Shown in pieces: positions 46,120-56,858 of a DNA stretch of 64,000 bases; position 1 is the stretch's first letter, and the number at the start of each line of letters is the position of its first letter. Source of the stretch: Hemileia vastatrix. Its lineage: Eukaryota; Basidiomycota; Pucciniomycetes; Pucciniales; Zaghouaniaceae. The position numbers and the translations under genes are program-made. The notes below the pieces were generated by a model. It was not told the origin of the DNA, did not search any database, and saw only the letters and a list, made by a program, of their open reading frames with translations. The stretch covers positions 13,180,001 to 13,244,000 of the forward strand of contig JASXTE010000012.1 in assembly GCA_030280995.1 (NCBI GenBank), read 5' to 3'.

Positions 46120-49100
46120 CTAAGATTTTTTCTTTTTGTATTTTTTCAACAGAGCAGGCAGATTTGAAATTTCTTTGCCAGGTATCCATGCATCATGTTC
46201 AGATGATTTGTTCTTATATCTCAATAAATATTCAGTACCTCTTTCAGAAGTGATAATTCTATCATTGAGAATTTTATCAATTTCTGCTGTTTCTGTGACT
46301 TCCTGAGGGTTCTTCTTAGGTCTTCCTCTTCTTTTTGGAAATAAGTCACTGTTGGAAGTATAAGGTTTAAGCAAAGAAATGGGAAAGACAGGATGTTTCC
46401 TATCATATGGAGAATACAATACAACTTCTACTGCATTATCACCAACCATTCTTTTAACAACAAATGGTCCTACAAATGGATCTTTTAATTTGTGGTTACC
46501 TTGTAAATTGAAATGGACAGTAGAGATCAACACTTCATCACCCTTGTTAAATTTGTATTCTTTATGGGATTTATCCCATCTTTTCTTTTCATATTCAAAT
46601 GCTTTATCAATACAACTCTGAGCATGTTTTCTGCATAGCTGTTGCATTTGCATAAAAGATTTTACACCAGGGTGTAGTTCCAACTTAGGTAATTTATTAT
46701 TGAGAATTTGAGCAGGAGTGTTTGGGACATAACCTAACCAAAGCTCAAAAGGCTTTTTCTCAGTGACAGAATGAACAGTGCTATTATATGCAAATTCAAG
46801 ACCAGGCAAAAGAGTGACCCAATCATGAGTAAATCTGTCATTGTCTTTATATTCTAAACCAAAGGCACAATACCTTCTAATCATATCTTCCAGAGTTTGA
46901 ATCATTCTTTCAGCTAGACCATCAGTCTGAGGATGGTGAGCTGTAGACAATTTTAACTCACAGCCACAAATATCCATCAAAGAGGTCCAAAACTCAGAAG
47001 TGAATTTTGGATCCCTATCAGAGATAATGGCTTTTGGAAAACCAATAATATTAAACATGTAAGACCACCATAAGAAAGCTAATTCCTTGGTGGATACATC
47101 TTTGTGGGTTGGAATAAATTTGCACATTTTTGTGAATCTATCAACTATTACCCAACAAGAGTTAAAGCTGTCTTTACCTGCAACAGGAAGACCAGTGACA
47201 AAATCCATATTAATGATTTGCCAGGGAGCACTAGGTGCTTCAATATGTTGTAATAACCCTGCTCTCTTACCTGTTAACCTTTTAGATTTTTGGCAGGAAT
47301 CACAAGATTCAACATATAATTTTGTGTCTTCAGACATATTAGCCCACCATGCAGTGTTTTTGATTCTAATCAATGTTTTTTCAAGATCAAAATGACCAGC
47401 TAATATGTCATCATGACAAAGTTTGAGGATAGTTTCTTTCATTGAAGGAGGAATAACAATTACATTGGTAAGCTTCCTTCTATAATAAATATAACCATCT
47501 TCAATAGAAAACTTTCCTTTATTTAAAGCATTTTGGTATTTTGCAGGAAGAGTTTTTATTAATGCTTCAATTGAAGCATTCTTAGGATCATTCAAAATAG
47601 TAACTAATTTATTTAAGTCAGAATCTTTATCATATGAATCCAGTATTAACTGTAATAACTCTTCTTCCATATCAACTATAAATATACCATGTATATGAAC
47701 AGTGTCATCCTCAGGTACATAAGCAGGATTGGAGTCATTATTTGGCAGAGGCAATCTGGAGAGCATATCAACATTAGAGTGAACATTTCCAGCTCTGTGG
47801 ATAATAGTGATCCTTCCTCTGTATTCCTGAACCGCAAGTTGCCACCTGAACATATGTCTGTTAGGTGTTTTGAGGTTTAAGAGAGATTTCACAGCACTAC
47901 AGTCAGTTACCAACTCAAATTTTTGGTCATCCAAGTAGTAATGAAGTTTCTCAAGAGCCCAAACAACTGCTAAGCACTCTAATTGAGTGGCACCATATTT
48001 CAATTCACTATTTCTTAAGGTTCTTGAAATAAAACAAATTACAACCTCTGAGGATTTATCATTAATAATTTGCTTTTGGTGAAGGGCAGCACCCAGACCA
48101 ATAAAGCTAGCATCTGTATAAAGTACAAATGGCTTGTTAAAATCTGGGAGAGCCAATATAGGGGCTGTCATTAAGCAATTTTTCAATGTATTAAAAGCTT
48201 TCTGACAGTCATCATTCCAGAGAAAAGCAACATCTTTTCTGGTTAGTTTTGTAAGAGGCAAGGCTATGACCTGATAATTTTTAATATATTGTCTATAATA
48301 GCCACACATACCTAAAAAACTTTGGATTTCTCTTACAGAAGTTGGTGCTTTCACATTTTGAATGGCAGCAACTTTATTATGGTCTACACAAATTTGTAAG
48401 CCTGACACAACATGGCCAAGGACTTTCAAAGATTGAAAACCAAATTTACACTTTTTTAAAGATAAGGTCATATTGATTTCATCCATTTTTTGGAAAACTC
48501 TATTTAAGTGAATCATATGTTCATCAAAAGTTTTAGAAAAAACAATAATATCATCAATATAAACCATGAGCCAACCTTCAATAATTTCTTGATGGAAAGT
48601 GTTATCCATGACTTTTTGGAAAACTGAAGGAGCATTTTTAGGGCCAAATGGCATCCTAACATACTTATATATTCCCATATGAGTAGCAATAAGCAAAAAA
48701 TTTTGAGAATTTTTCTCAACTGGAACTTGATGATAACCTTTATTACCATCCAGACAACTAATAAATTTTGCACCTTGCAAGGTAGCATGTATTGAATTAA
48801 TTCTGGGTAAAGGATAAATATCATCAACAGTATAAGTATTTAAAGCTCTGTAATCTCCACATAATCTAGCTTTATCTTTTTCATAAGAAATTAAGACTGG
48901 GGAGATGACACAATATTTGGGGGTGACATCCACTTTCTCAATGATATTCATTTTCAATATTGTTTCAATATTATCTTCAATATCTTTTCTTTTTGATGGA
49001 GAAGCAGGATATGGTTTTTTCTTAAGGGAAGGAGGAATATCACTCAAATTACAGGATAAGGTAATTTTCATCTCTTCCTGAACAATTCCCAAGACATGAG

Positions 49101-52100
49101 AACCATGAGCAAAAGCCATAGGGAAAGAGGTAATAGAGGAAACAATAGAATCCTTTTGTTCATTAGTCAAATGATCACCAAAAGAAGCGGTATTTATTTC
49201 ATGTAATAAATCATCCATTTCAGTTGTTGTTCTACCTTTACATTGGGTCAGTGAGTTACAAGATTTCAACAAATGCCCAGAAGGTTTAGGAGAAGAAATT
49301 TTGAATTTTCTTTTCCCATTCATTCCTAAGGTAAAGCAATTATTTGCTGGGTCTAGTTTCACACCAAACATGGTTAAAATATCATTTCCCATAATAAACC
49401 AATTGCTCAAATTATCATTTTTCATGACAACAAACTCACAAATAGCTCTGACAAAACCACCATTATATTTGAAGAATACAGAGGTTTTGTATTTGCCAAT
49501 AGGAAATAAGGTAGAACCATACCCTCTCCATTTTTCAGAAGTTATAGGCAATAATTTACTTAAATATTCCTTATCCACTGAAGCCAAAGCTTTTTCAGAT
49601 ACTACACTTCCTCCAGCACCAGAATCAAGAACTACATCAACATTTTTACCATTAATGATAACAGGTGCCTTTAAAGGGGATATAGGAATAGAGTTGTTAG
49701 TAATATCTTTAATTATCTCAGCATTTTCTACTGAAGATAAATTCAATACACAATCTTCAGATATATTATTTAAATAATGGACATCATGTTCTAACATTAA
49801 AACATCTTTAACAGATTCATTGTCATAGGAGATATTACTTTCACAGTCACTGGAAGAATTATTGACATCAAGTTCAATTTCATCAGTGTCTTCATTTTGT
49901 TCAACAAGATGAATTTTCTTGTCACAAACATGACCCTTCTGCCACGGTTTGTTACATTTATAACAAGTATTTGTTGCATATTTTTTAGGTGCAACTGGGG
50001 CAGAGGGTTTACCAGATTTTTCTGGGAGCTTTATAGAAGGTTTATTCTGATCATTATAAGATTTACTAAGGTAATTCTTTTGTTCATATCTATGGTTGAG
50101 TAGTACTTCATTACAGATATTAATGAAAGAAAAATTTTCCCTTACATGCTCAGTTCTAGCAACAATCAAATCCCTAAGAGAATTTGGTAATTTATACAAG
50201 ATTTTATCTCTCCAAATATCATAATCCATCTTTGGATCAATTGCTCTAAGGATTTTAGTTATTTTCATCAGAAAAACAATGGGCTTTTCAACAGAGGAGG
50301 ATACATATCTAGTATTCTCATACAGTCTTTGCTGAGCTAACCTGAATTTTGAACCACCAAACTGATTCTCAATCAAGGATTTCCAATCATTCCATGTATA
50401 ATGATTGTTATCTAAGAGGACAGATTCATACCACATCAAGGCTACATTGGAAAATAAAGAAATTAGCTTAGAAACAATTTCCTCATCAGGTAGTTTATAA
50501 GATCTCTTTAAATTATCAATTCTTTGGATAAAGTGTTGCCAATCAGAGGAAGAATCACCATCAAAGGTAGGATATTGGTCTAACTTAGGCCAATTTTTCT
50601 GACTACTGGGATGGTCCATTTTTTGGTTTGAATTATTCATTAGTAATAATTCCTGAAGTTTAGCCAGGTGTTCAGAAATTTCATTATTTACAGAAACAGC
50701 TGGTGCATGACCATCACAAGATTTTTTGCTAGTAGCAAAAGATTTTACAGACTCATTGTCAGTTTGTTTAATGGTTGAAATATGAGGAAGAAAGGATGAA
50801 CTTTGTTCAGGTTTTTTCCCTTTATTTTTATGCAGCTTACTGGCAGAAATATCATTTAATTCATTATTGATGGTTAAGGTTGAGAACTTTTCCTGTAGGT
50901 CAGACACATAGTTTCTTATTCTTGGAATTTCAGACATCTGGTCATTCACTTTTGCAAGAGATAGAACATTTCTGTCCTCAGAAACGGAGTGTTTGGTACT
51001 TAGTGCATGGAAGTCATTTTTTAGTTTCTTCAACTCATTTTGTAGAGATTTTATTTCATTTTTGAATGAATAATTTTCCTCAATAAGGGGTTTCAATTCA
51101 CTCAATGTGTTATGCAGACTGATATTTCTATTTGAGATAGCTCTATGGTCACTTCTTATTTGTTTTTGTTGACTAAGAACAATATTCAAGGTTTCTTTGA
51201 TTTTTAAATAAGCTGTATCTTGTACAGAAGAACTCACTCTACATTGCAAGTGTAAATTATTTAATCTATCATTTTCATGGATTAACACATCTCTCACATG
51301 TTTGTCTTTCACAATATTAAAATCAAGGGTATCTTTCAAAATTTCCTCAGAAGTTTTTTCAATTAAGTTATAGATTTCAGGGGGAACAGAATCATTTTTA
51401 ATTGCAAGAGAAGGATTAATTAAAGATGTAGAAGTTAAATGTAAAGGTTCATCAAATGACAATTTGCTAATTACATCAATAGGGCTACTAGTTACAGGAA
51501 GCTGTCTTTTAACAGGTTTAACTGTTCTTTCACCATGTTCAATAATATTACCTGCAGAAGAAGATTTATTAGAAAACATACCCAAGTGACTATCAACCAA
51601 ATTACTTACCATGGCAGAGGAGGAAACTTCCCCTGGGACTGGGTTTGGGATTGTGCTTGGGCCTTCTTTCTCCTGCTTTGTTGGTAGGGATGAGGAGGTG
51701 GATGGAAATTGGGTGTTCTGGATGGGCCAGGCTGATGATGAGGAGGGTGTTGCACATTCTGTTGGTAGTGACTCATTAGATAATCCCATTTCCATTGCTC
51801 TACTTCCATAGTATTTGGATTTTGGATGGTTGAGCTGGGTGGCTGTGAAGGTTGAGCCTGAAATTGAAGCTGATTGGGAGGCAATTGAGGAGGGGCCTGG
51901 GCCTGAATCTGGTTCCTGAGTTCTTGGACCTGATCCCACAATGTGTCTACCTTTGCTTTGTACGTCATATTTTCTGTCTTCAACTCTTTTATATGACTGG
52001 AGAGGTTGCTGATTTGTTGTGGCAGAGGAAGCTTTTTTATTTTGAAGCCTTTTGGAAGACCTTCTTGAGGCACTAGAGGCTTTACTTCCTTCTGTGGTAC

Positions 52101-52287
52101 TGGGGGAAGGGGGTTTGGTTTGTTTGCATTTCCTGTCATTTCCACATCCTGCAGTATGAGAATTCTTTGTGTTAGCATAAGATTTTTTATGACCAACTTT
52201 AGAAGAACTTACAGTGTCAGCATCATAGTCAATTTCTATCTCATCCACTTGCATGTTATCCATTTTTTCTGTCAAATTGTTGGACAT
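46120..52287 (-). CDS. Gag-Pol polyprotein of element F (2055 aa, intact)
   Basis: Same architecture as D. Low-complexity N-terminus overlapping another gene; coiled coil (about 330-480); Gag core near 560-740 (LDQYPTFDGDSSSDWQHF); knuckle near 774 (CYKCNKPWQKGHVC); protease near 887 (LDSGAGGSVVS); RT YIDD near 1242; RNase H (LYTDASFIGLG); integrase (GHFDLEKT, CDSCQKSKR, MDFVTGLP, ISDRDPKFTSEFW, GLAERMIQ); GPY/F-like VGPFVVKRM; chromodomain-like tail YLLRYKNKSSEHDAW. All expected catalytic residues are present. Gag and Pol are in one frame without frameshift or stop, so their ratio must be set otherwise (for example by proteolysis, or by the splice event described next). Confidence 0.97.
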   Translation of the reverse strand: MSNNLTEKMDNMQVDEIEIDYDADTVSSSKVGHKKSYANTKNSHTAGCGNDRKCKQTKPPSPSTTEGSKASSASRRSSKRLQNKKASSATTNQQPLQSYKRVEDRKYDVQSKGRHIVGSGPRTQEPDSGPGPSSIASQSASISGSTFTATQLNHPKSKYYGSRAMEMGLSNESLPTECATPSSSSAWPIQNTQFPSTSSSLPTKQEKEGPSTIPNPVPGEVSSSAMVSNLVDSHLGMFSNKSSSAGNIIEHGERTVKPVKRQLPVTSSPIDVISKLSFDEPLHLTSTSLINPSLAIKNDSVPPEIYNLIEKTSEEILKDTLDFNIVKDKHVRDVLIHENDRLNNLHLQCRVSSSVQDTAYLKIKETLNIVLSQQKQIRSDHRAISNRNISLHNTLSELKPLIEENYSFKNEIKSLQNELKKLKNDFHALSTKHSVSEDRNVLSLAKVNDQMSEIPRIRNYVSDLQEKFSTLTINNELNDISASKLHKNKGKKPEQSSSFLPHISTIKQTDNESVKSFATSKKSCDGHAPAVSVNNEISEHLAKLQELLLMNNSNQKMDHPSSQKNWPKLDQYPTFDGDSSSDWQHFIQRIDNLKRSYKLPDEEIVSKLISLFSNVALMWYESVLLDNNHYTWNDWKSLIENQFGGSKFRLAQQRLYENTRYVSSSVEKPIVFLMKITKILRAIDPKMDYDIWRDKILYKLPNSLRDLIVARTEHVRENFSFINICNEVLLNHRYEQKNYLSKSYNDQNKPSIKLPEKSGKPSAPVAPKKYATNTCYKCNKPWQKGHVCDKKIHLVEQNEDTDEIELDVNNSSSDCESNISYDNESVKDVLMLEHDVHYLNNISEDCVLNLSSVENAEIIKDITNNSIPISPLKAPVIINGKNVDVVLDSGAGGSVVSEKALASVDKEYLSKLLPITSEKWRGYGSTLFPIGKYKTSVFFKYNGGFVRAICEFVVMKNDNLSNWFIMGNDILTMFGVKLDPANNCFTLGMNGKRKFKISSPKPSGHLLKSCNSLTQCKGRTTTEMDDLLHEINTASFGDHLTNEQKDSIVSSITSFPMAFAHGSHVLGIVQEEMKITLSCNLSDIPPSLKKKPYPASPSKRKDIEDNIETILKMNIIEKVDVTPKYCVISPVLISYEKDKARLCGDYRALNTYTVDDIYPLPRINSIHATLQGAKFISCLDGNKGYHQVPVEKNSQNFLLIATHMGIYKYVRMPFGPKNAPSVFQKVMDNTFHQEIIEGWLMVYIDDIIVFSKTFDEHMIHLNRVFQKMDEINMTLSLKKCKFGFQSLKVLGHVVSGLQICVDHNKVAAIQNVKAPTSVREIQSFLGMCGYYRQYIKNYQVIALPLTKLTRKDVAFLWNDDCQKAFNTLKNCLMTAPILALPDFNKPFVLYTDASFIGLGAALHQKQIINDKSSEVVICFISRTLRNSELKYGATQLECLAVVWALEKLHYYLDDQKFELVTDCSAVKSLLNLKTPNRHMFRWQLAVQEYRGRITIIHRAGNVHSNVDMLSRLPLPNNDSNPAYVPEDDTVHIHGIFIVDMEEELLQLILDSYDKDSDLNKLVTILNDPKNASIEALIKTLPAKYQNALNKGKFSIEDGYIYYRRKLTNVIVIPPSMKETILKLCHDDILAGHFDLEKTLIRIKNTAWWANMSEDTKLYVESCDSCQKSKRLTGKRAGLLQHIEAPSAPWQIINMDFVTGLPVAGKDSFNSCWVIVDRFTKMCKFIPTHKDVSTKELAFLWWSYMFNIIGFPKAIISDRDPKFTSEFWTSLMDICGCELKLSTAHHPQTDGLAERMIQTLEDMIRRYCAFGLEYKDNDRFTHDWVTLLPGLEFAYNSTVHSVTEKKPFELWLGYVPNTPAQILNNKLPKLELHPGVKSFMQMQQLCRKHAQSCIDKAFEYEKKRWDKSHKEYKFNKGDEVLISTVHFNLQGNHKLKDPFVGPFVVKRMVGDNAVEVVLYSPYDRKHPVFPISLLKPYTSNSDLFPKRRGRPKKNPQEVTETAEIDKILNDRIITSERGTEYLLRYKNKSSEHDAWIPGKEISNLPALLKKYKKKKS
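51609..52287 (-). CDS. Overprinted spliced accessory protein of element F
   Basis: Exon 1 (52287-52213) encodes 25 residues shared with Gag-Pol (acidic end DEIEIDYDADT). A 64-nt intron (52212-52149; GTAAGT donor, ATGCTAACAC branch site, CTGCAG acceptor) is 3n+1 and moves translation to DVEMTGNANK. Exon 2 then reads LPKGFKIKKLPLPQQISNL, SSHIKELK, a coiled coil, a Gln/Pro-rich linker, QWKWDYLMSHYQ, HPYQQSRRKK and ends PLPW, stop at 51606-51608. Total about 205 aa. In the block shared with D, 22 of 27 residues are identical in this frame, against about 12 of 31 in the overlapping Gag frame, which argues for selection on this frame. A second 58-nt intron (51609-51552) would also end the protein at W-stop. 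Confidence 0.75.
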
Positions 52288-52972
52288 ACTAGTGGGAAGA
52301 TTAATATTTTACTTTGTACTTTATAAAAAAAATAATCAAAGATAGTCAATAATTTGCTCCAAATAATATAAGAAAATTTTTTAATTAATTAAATTATAGA
52401 AAAAATAACTTTCAATATAAAGTAATAATTAAAAAATTAAAAAAAATGGATTGCAAGTTTAAATTGGGAATAACAATTTAGTTAATTCAACCAATTAATT
52501 ACCAATATTAAATAAGGCAATATATTGGGACTAAGCACAATGTACTTTTAAGTCAACCAAAAATTAACAATAATTAATAATAAAAAAAAAATTAAATTAA
52601 TAATTCAATTTGTATTAATAATAATGTCAATTCTTCTAGGACTAAGAGGATTTAACACTCTATAATGGTCAACTAGGAAAAAAAAATTTTTTAAAAATTG
52701 AACACTTACACTCAGTGAATCAGCAATTAAGCCACAATCACTGTTATTGCAATAAAAATATAGTAATATGAGTGAGAGGCGCAAAGGTGAACTTACTATA
52801 GTGATCGAAAAATCACTTCAAAATAATATAAAAATTAATATTATATAAACCTAATATGTCGAACCCAAGTTCGAAACACAGTCGCGGCAAAAGTTTCGTT
52901 TTGCTAGGTGGTCCGTGCGTTTTGTCGTTCGTCGCCAGGCTTCGATCGTCGTCGTTTGGAAAGGCCCTCAGT
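52288..52972 (-). other. 5' leader of element F
   Basis: AT-rich, non-coding. It shares with D a block of the form GGACTAAGA..CTCTATnATG followed by GTCAAC and AGGAAAAA (52637-52685 here, 18235-18280 in D). A tRNA-end-like segment lies at 52868-52889, and ACTGAGGGCCTTTCC (coding strand) sits next to the LTR. Confidence 0.6.
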
Positions 52973-54112
52973 TGTCGGCCGGTCGTCTAGAAGAAGGAGA
53001 AAAATAGAAGAAGGACTGAGAGGAGGAGAAGGAGGAAAGGAGTATGGGTAAATAAAAAATAAAATTTAATAAAATTATTTAATTTATTGAGAGAAAAACA
53101 ACGATAATTGAGCTGGGAGGTGACAACAACTTGGTTTTATTAATATTAATATTATTTAAGTAAGAGTTCTGCGCGGCAACCAAAATAATTACTATCAGAC
53201 TTAGAGCAACCTTTAAATTGTTATATAAATTTTTAATTAGAATTTTATTACTAATAAAAAGAATATAAACGTAATATAAAAATTGTATTTAAATTGTTGA
53301 GTGTATAATAAGTGATAAGGCTACAGGGGATTATCCAAGGCCCTTTTATAGGCAATGGGTCCTCTGAAGCGCTATTATATCAGTAAATACAATGATTAGA
53401 AAGGAATAAAACAAACATATCAAAAGAGTAACTGAAACATAACAATATAGAGAAAAACATGAAACAATTAATTAAAAGCCCAATTAAGAATCCAATTTCC
53501 CCGCCATTAATCCCCAAATCAGTAAGTGACAATAGTAAATAACTAAACAAGAGTGGAAACATAGGAACTATGAGAAATATAATTCCCAACAGATGGTACA
53601 TCCTGATTAGAGGACATTTTAAGTGAAACAAAAAATAATTTGACGCAACAAAACAAGCAATTAATCTCAATTTAGTTCAAATTAATTTATTTGTTTTTTC
53701 TAACACCATTAAGGGTCAAAAGAAGCGTCCTTAATAATTGTTTAGTATCATATGAGAGGTATTAGTTAATATATAAATTTAAGTAATTAATTTAAATATA
53801 TTATAAATCAAATTTACACTTGTAATTATAATATATGTTTTTTAATTAATTAAATATAAATTTATAATTATTAAATATATAAAAATGCGCCATTATTTGT
53901 AGAATATATTATATTATGCTCAATTTAATTGTATATAAAAATATATATAACCAATAAATTTAATGTAACATTTGTATATAATAAAATTCTTATATAATTT
54001 CATTATGTAATAAAATATTAAGTTATATTCATTAAATACAAGTCTTACCCACTTTTTAAGGTTTTATAATTTATATATCATTTACTGGACTCCTGGAATA
54101 GCCTGGCTGACA
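52973..54112 (-). repeat. 5' LTR of element F
   Basis: 1140 bp, essentially identical to the 3' copy. Presumed promoter for the minus-strand transcript. AGAAC duplication follows at 54113. Confidence 0.95.
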
Positions 54113-54992
54113 AGAACTCTCTTTTATTTTTTTCTCTTCTTTCTCTTTCTGTTTTTCTTTTCTTAAAATTCTAAAACTTCTTCTCTTCTAAAATTCTTGC
54201 TGTGTTTTTTCTTCTTCTTTCTTCTTCTCAAAAGCTTTTTTCAACCTTCTTTAAAAAATAAATAAATAAATTAAAATAAATAAAATAAAATAAACTAAAA
54301 TCAAAATTAAATTAAATTAAAAAAGTTAAAAGTTAAAAAATGAAATAAAATAAAATAATAAAGTTAAAATCTTAAAATTCATTCAAATAAAATCTTAAAA
54401 ACCAACAATTCCTTAAATTTTCTTTTCTTTTCTCTTTTCAAACTTTTTTCTTTTCCCTTATTTTTTTTCTTCAAACTATCAAAATTTTTCACAAACTCAA
54501 TACAACAATCTTTCTCAAACTTTATTTCAACCTTTAAATCTCTCTTTCAAAATTCTTCAAACAAATTACTTCTTTCTTTCAAATTCTTTTTTAAAAAACT
54601 ATTTTTTCTTCTTTCTTTTCAAATGACCAAAATTCTTCAAAACTTCAATAAATAAACGTTCACACATAACAAAAATTTTCCCTCATTAAATTTTCATTTC
54701 AAACAAAAATCATTTCAATCAATGATTTCTTTTTTCTTACTTAAATTTTTTTCTTTGCAAAACTTAAAACTAAAATTCCTTCAGTTAAACATTCTTTCTT
54801 TTCTTCTTTCAAAATTTAAAAACAGAATTTTATTCAAATCTTTTATTTCTTCCTTTTTTTCTTTTCTTTTCTCAAAATCTTATAAAATATATATCAACAT
54901 TTTCAATTAAAACAACAAAATAAATAAATAAATACACAAATTGCTTTCTACTTTTTCCTTCCCTCTTTCTTTCTTTTCCTTTTCCTTCCATT
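54113..54992. repeat. Low-complexity spacer of element E
   Basis: Continuation of E after F: pyrimidine-rich and A-rich blocks equivalent to 25161-26074 in B. Confidence 0.8.
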
Positions 54993-55951
54993 TCAAATTT
55001 TTTCCTGTATTTTCTCTCGAACCAACTTCTTCATTTTTTCCAAAAATACTCTTATTTCCTTCCTGCATTTCTCAAATACCTCCTCCTCTCCTACCGGTAC
55101 CACTTCCCCAATTTCAAGTAATTCTTTGGCCATGTCGAAGGAGGCAGCATCAACAATCTTGTTGACCTCACCGATTCTATCTTCGATGAATCGAGTTCTT
55201 TGACCCTGCTGAGGTTTTTTTGACCATACCTGGTCAAGAGTCTCTTTGTTGTCCTCCCTCAAATCAATCACTGGTTGATTTACTTCAACTGGCAGCAATG
55301 GTGCAGCTTCCACAATTGGAGCTTCCGCAATGACATCTGAATTCTAAAACATAGGTCATCAGTAACAAAATTTTTACAATAAAAGAAGAACAGACTTACT
55401 TCGAACAATGGGTCAGCTTCTAAAAATAATTTCGGGGTGACTTCCACGGTCACTTCCTTCTGCTCTTCGTCATCTTCAATGACCATCCGTGGCTTCTTCG
55501 GCATCCGTCTTGAGATGGGGACTTCATCCTCATCCTCTTCAAGTAACTCATCTACCTCTTCTTTGACCCCTTGTTTCTTACTTGTGGCCTGGGTTACCCA
55601 GGTTGCCACGGTATCTTCAACCTCCTCCTCAATCTCTCCCACTGACTGATCATCCCCAACTGATACGTCCCAGATATCTTCAACCACTTCTTTGGTCTTT
55701 GGTATTACCCAATATTTGGTTTTTGTAAATCAACACTTGATGTCTGCATTTTTCAACAAGGCATAACACGCCACCCATCTCCAGCGGAAAAACTCGCGTT
55801 TCTGGCGAGGACCTCATGTCTCTGTGCTTTCAATGCAGAAATATTCCATTAATTTGCAGGCTGTGCAGGCTTGAGAATATTGCGGGGTAATAATTCCACC
55901 ATCTGCTTTGGGGTGTGGAGGCGTGGGAGTTGGGGTAGGACAAGTCAACAT
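54993..55951 (-). pseudogene. Antisense two-exon gene in element E (Zn2Cys6-like, decayed)
   Basis: Exon 1 (55951-55400) starts MLTCPTPTPTPPHPKADGG, keeps the first three cysteines (CTACKLMEYFC) but has Arg and Phe at the fourth and fifth, and has two TGA stops, the first where B has CGA. It is followed by VVEDIWDVSVGDDQSVGE and an acidic stretch. A 56-nt intron (55399-55344, GTAAGT..TTTTAG) joins in frame to exon 2 (55343-54993): NSDVIAEAP, ETLDQVWSKKPQQ, DAASFDMAKELLE, EKCRKEIRVFLEKMKKLV. About 300 codons against 302 in B. The conserved intron position and length show that the gene existed in the common ancestor of B and E. Confidence 0.8.
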
Positions 55952-56049
55952 AATAAAGTATAAAGTAATTAAAGTAAGAATGGAGAGAAAGTAGTGTGGG
56001 AAAGTATGTCTCACGCTCAATGAAGCTTGTGTTTTTATACCCGGGCATC

Positions 56050-56857
56050 TGTCACGCGCCACATGACACTTGAGGCAAAAGCAGCTCATTAAATCAATAA
56101 TACGGAGGTCTAAATCCATACTCAAAGTGCAGAAAGCAATTCTACATAGCAACTGCGACTTTCCTTTGTGTACTCACTATTCAACTGTGCTAGTCTGAAC
56201 TCTAAATCTAAATTAGTCAATCCCTCAATAGTGTGTTTTAGTCTTTTCCTCAATAAGCAACACACAGCGCAATAGTCAATATAATAGTCCGCTAAAAGGT
56301 TTATTAAGTATCTGTGGGTTATTAAAAGTGGTAGTGAGCATGGACAGGATGGTTAGTGGAGGATTAAAGGGTTAACAGATGTTAGTAAGGAGGTTCCAGG
56401 TGTAACAGGTGTATTTTGGTGGTCTGTGGTGTGTGGAATTTTGGATGGGTATGAGGTCAATGCAAGGAGGAGTAATGGATATAAAAGGGGTTGGATTTCG
56501 GTTCGACATTCTTTAGAATTAAATTATAAAAACTTATATATAGTTAATAGTGGTAAATCTTTAGGTTAAATCATTATTATTGTATCTTTCCTTATTTTCT
56601 CAGAAATCATTTCTAAATCCTAAATCTTTGATTATTGAGTTTCCAACCCTTTGTGAGATCTTAAGAATATTAATATTACCTTTAAATTATATTAGAATTC
56701 TTCTCAAACATATCTCAAAGCAGTAGCTCTTCCTTCGAGTCATCTTTGAATCACTTCCTCAAACATTTCCTCTGTGCATTGTAGAATTTTCTAAACTACT
56801 CTCCTCATCTCACTTCCAGGAACACCCTTGACCTTGTGCGTAGGTTGTCCAGTGACA
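56050..56857 (+). repeat. 3' LTR of element E
   Basis: 808 bp, TGTCACGCGCCACATGAC to GTTGTCCAGTGACA, then target duplication ATCTA. Confidence 0.95.
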
Positions 56858-56858
56858 A

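Larger units (their letters stand above)
44946..54112 (-). mobile_element. Ty3/gypsy chromovirus F, complete and probably youngest
   Basis: Two 1140-bp LTRs (44946-46085 and 52973-54112) in which I see one difference (near 45343/53370); target duplication AGAAC at 44941-44945 and 54113-54117. The internal region has an intact 2055-codon Gag-Pol and the overprinted spliced gene. Nothing visible prevents activity. Confidence 0.97.
39256..56857 (+). mobile_element. Ty3/gypsy chromovirus E, decayed, interrupted by F
   Basis: LTRs 39256-40063 and 56050-56857 (808 bp each); target duplication ATCTA at 39251-39255 and 56858-56862. Same gene order as B, including the antisense Zn2Cys6-like gene. Its LTRs differ from each other at many sites, often CG against TG or CA, so it is older than B or more heavily decayed. 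It sits inside a Harbinger transposase gene and hosts F at the stop codon of pol. Confidence 0.95.
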
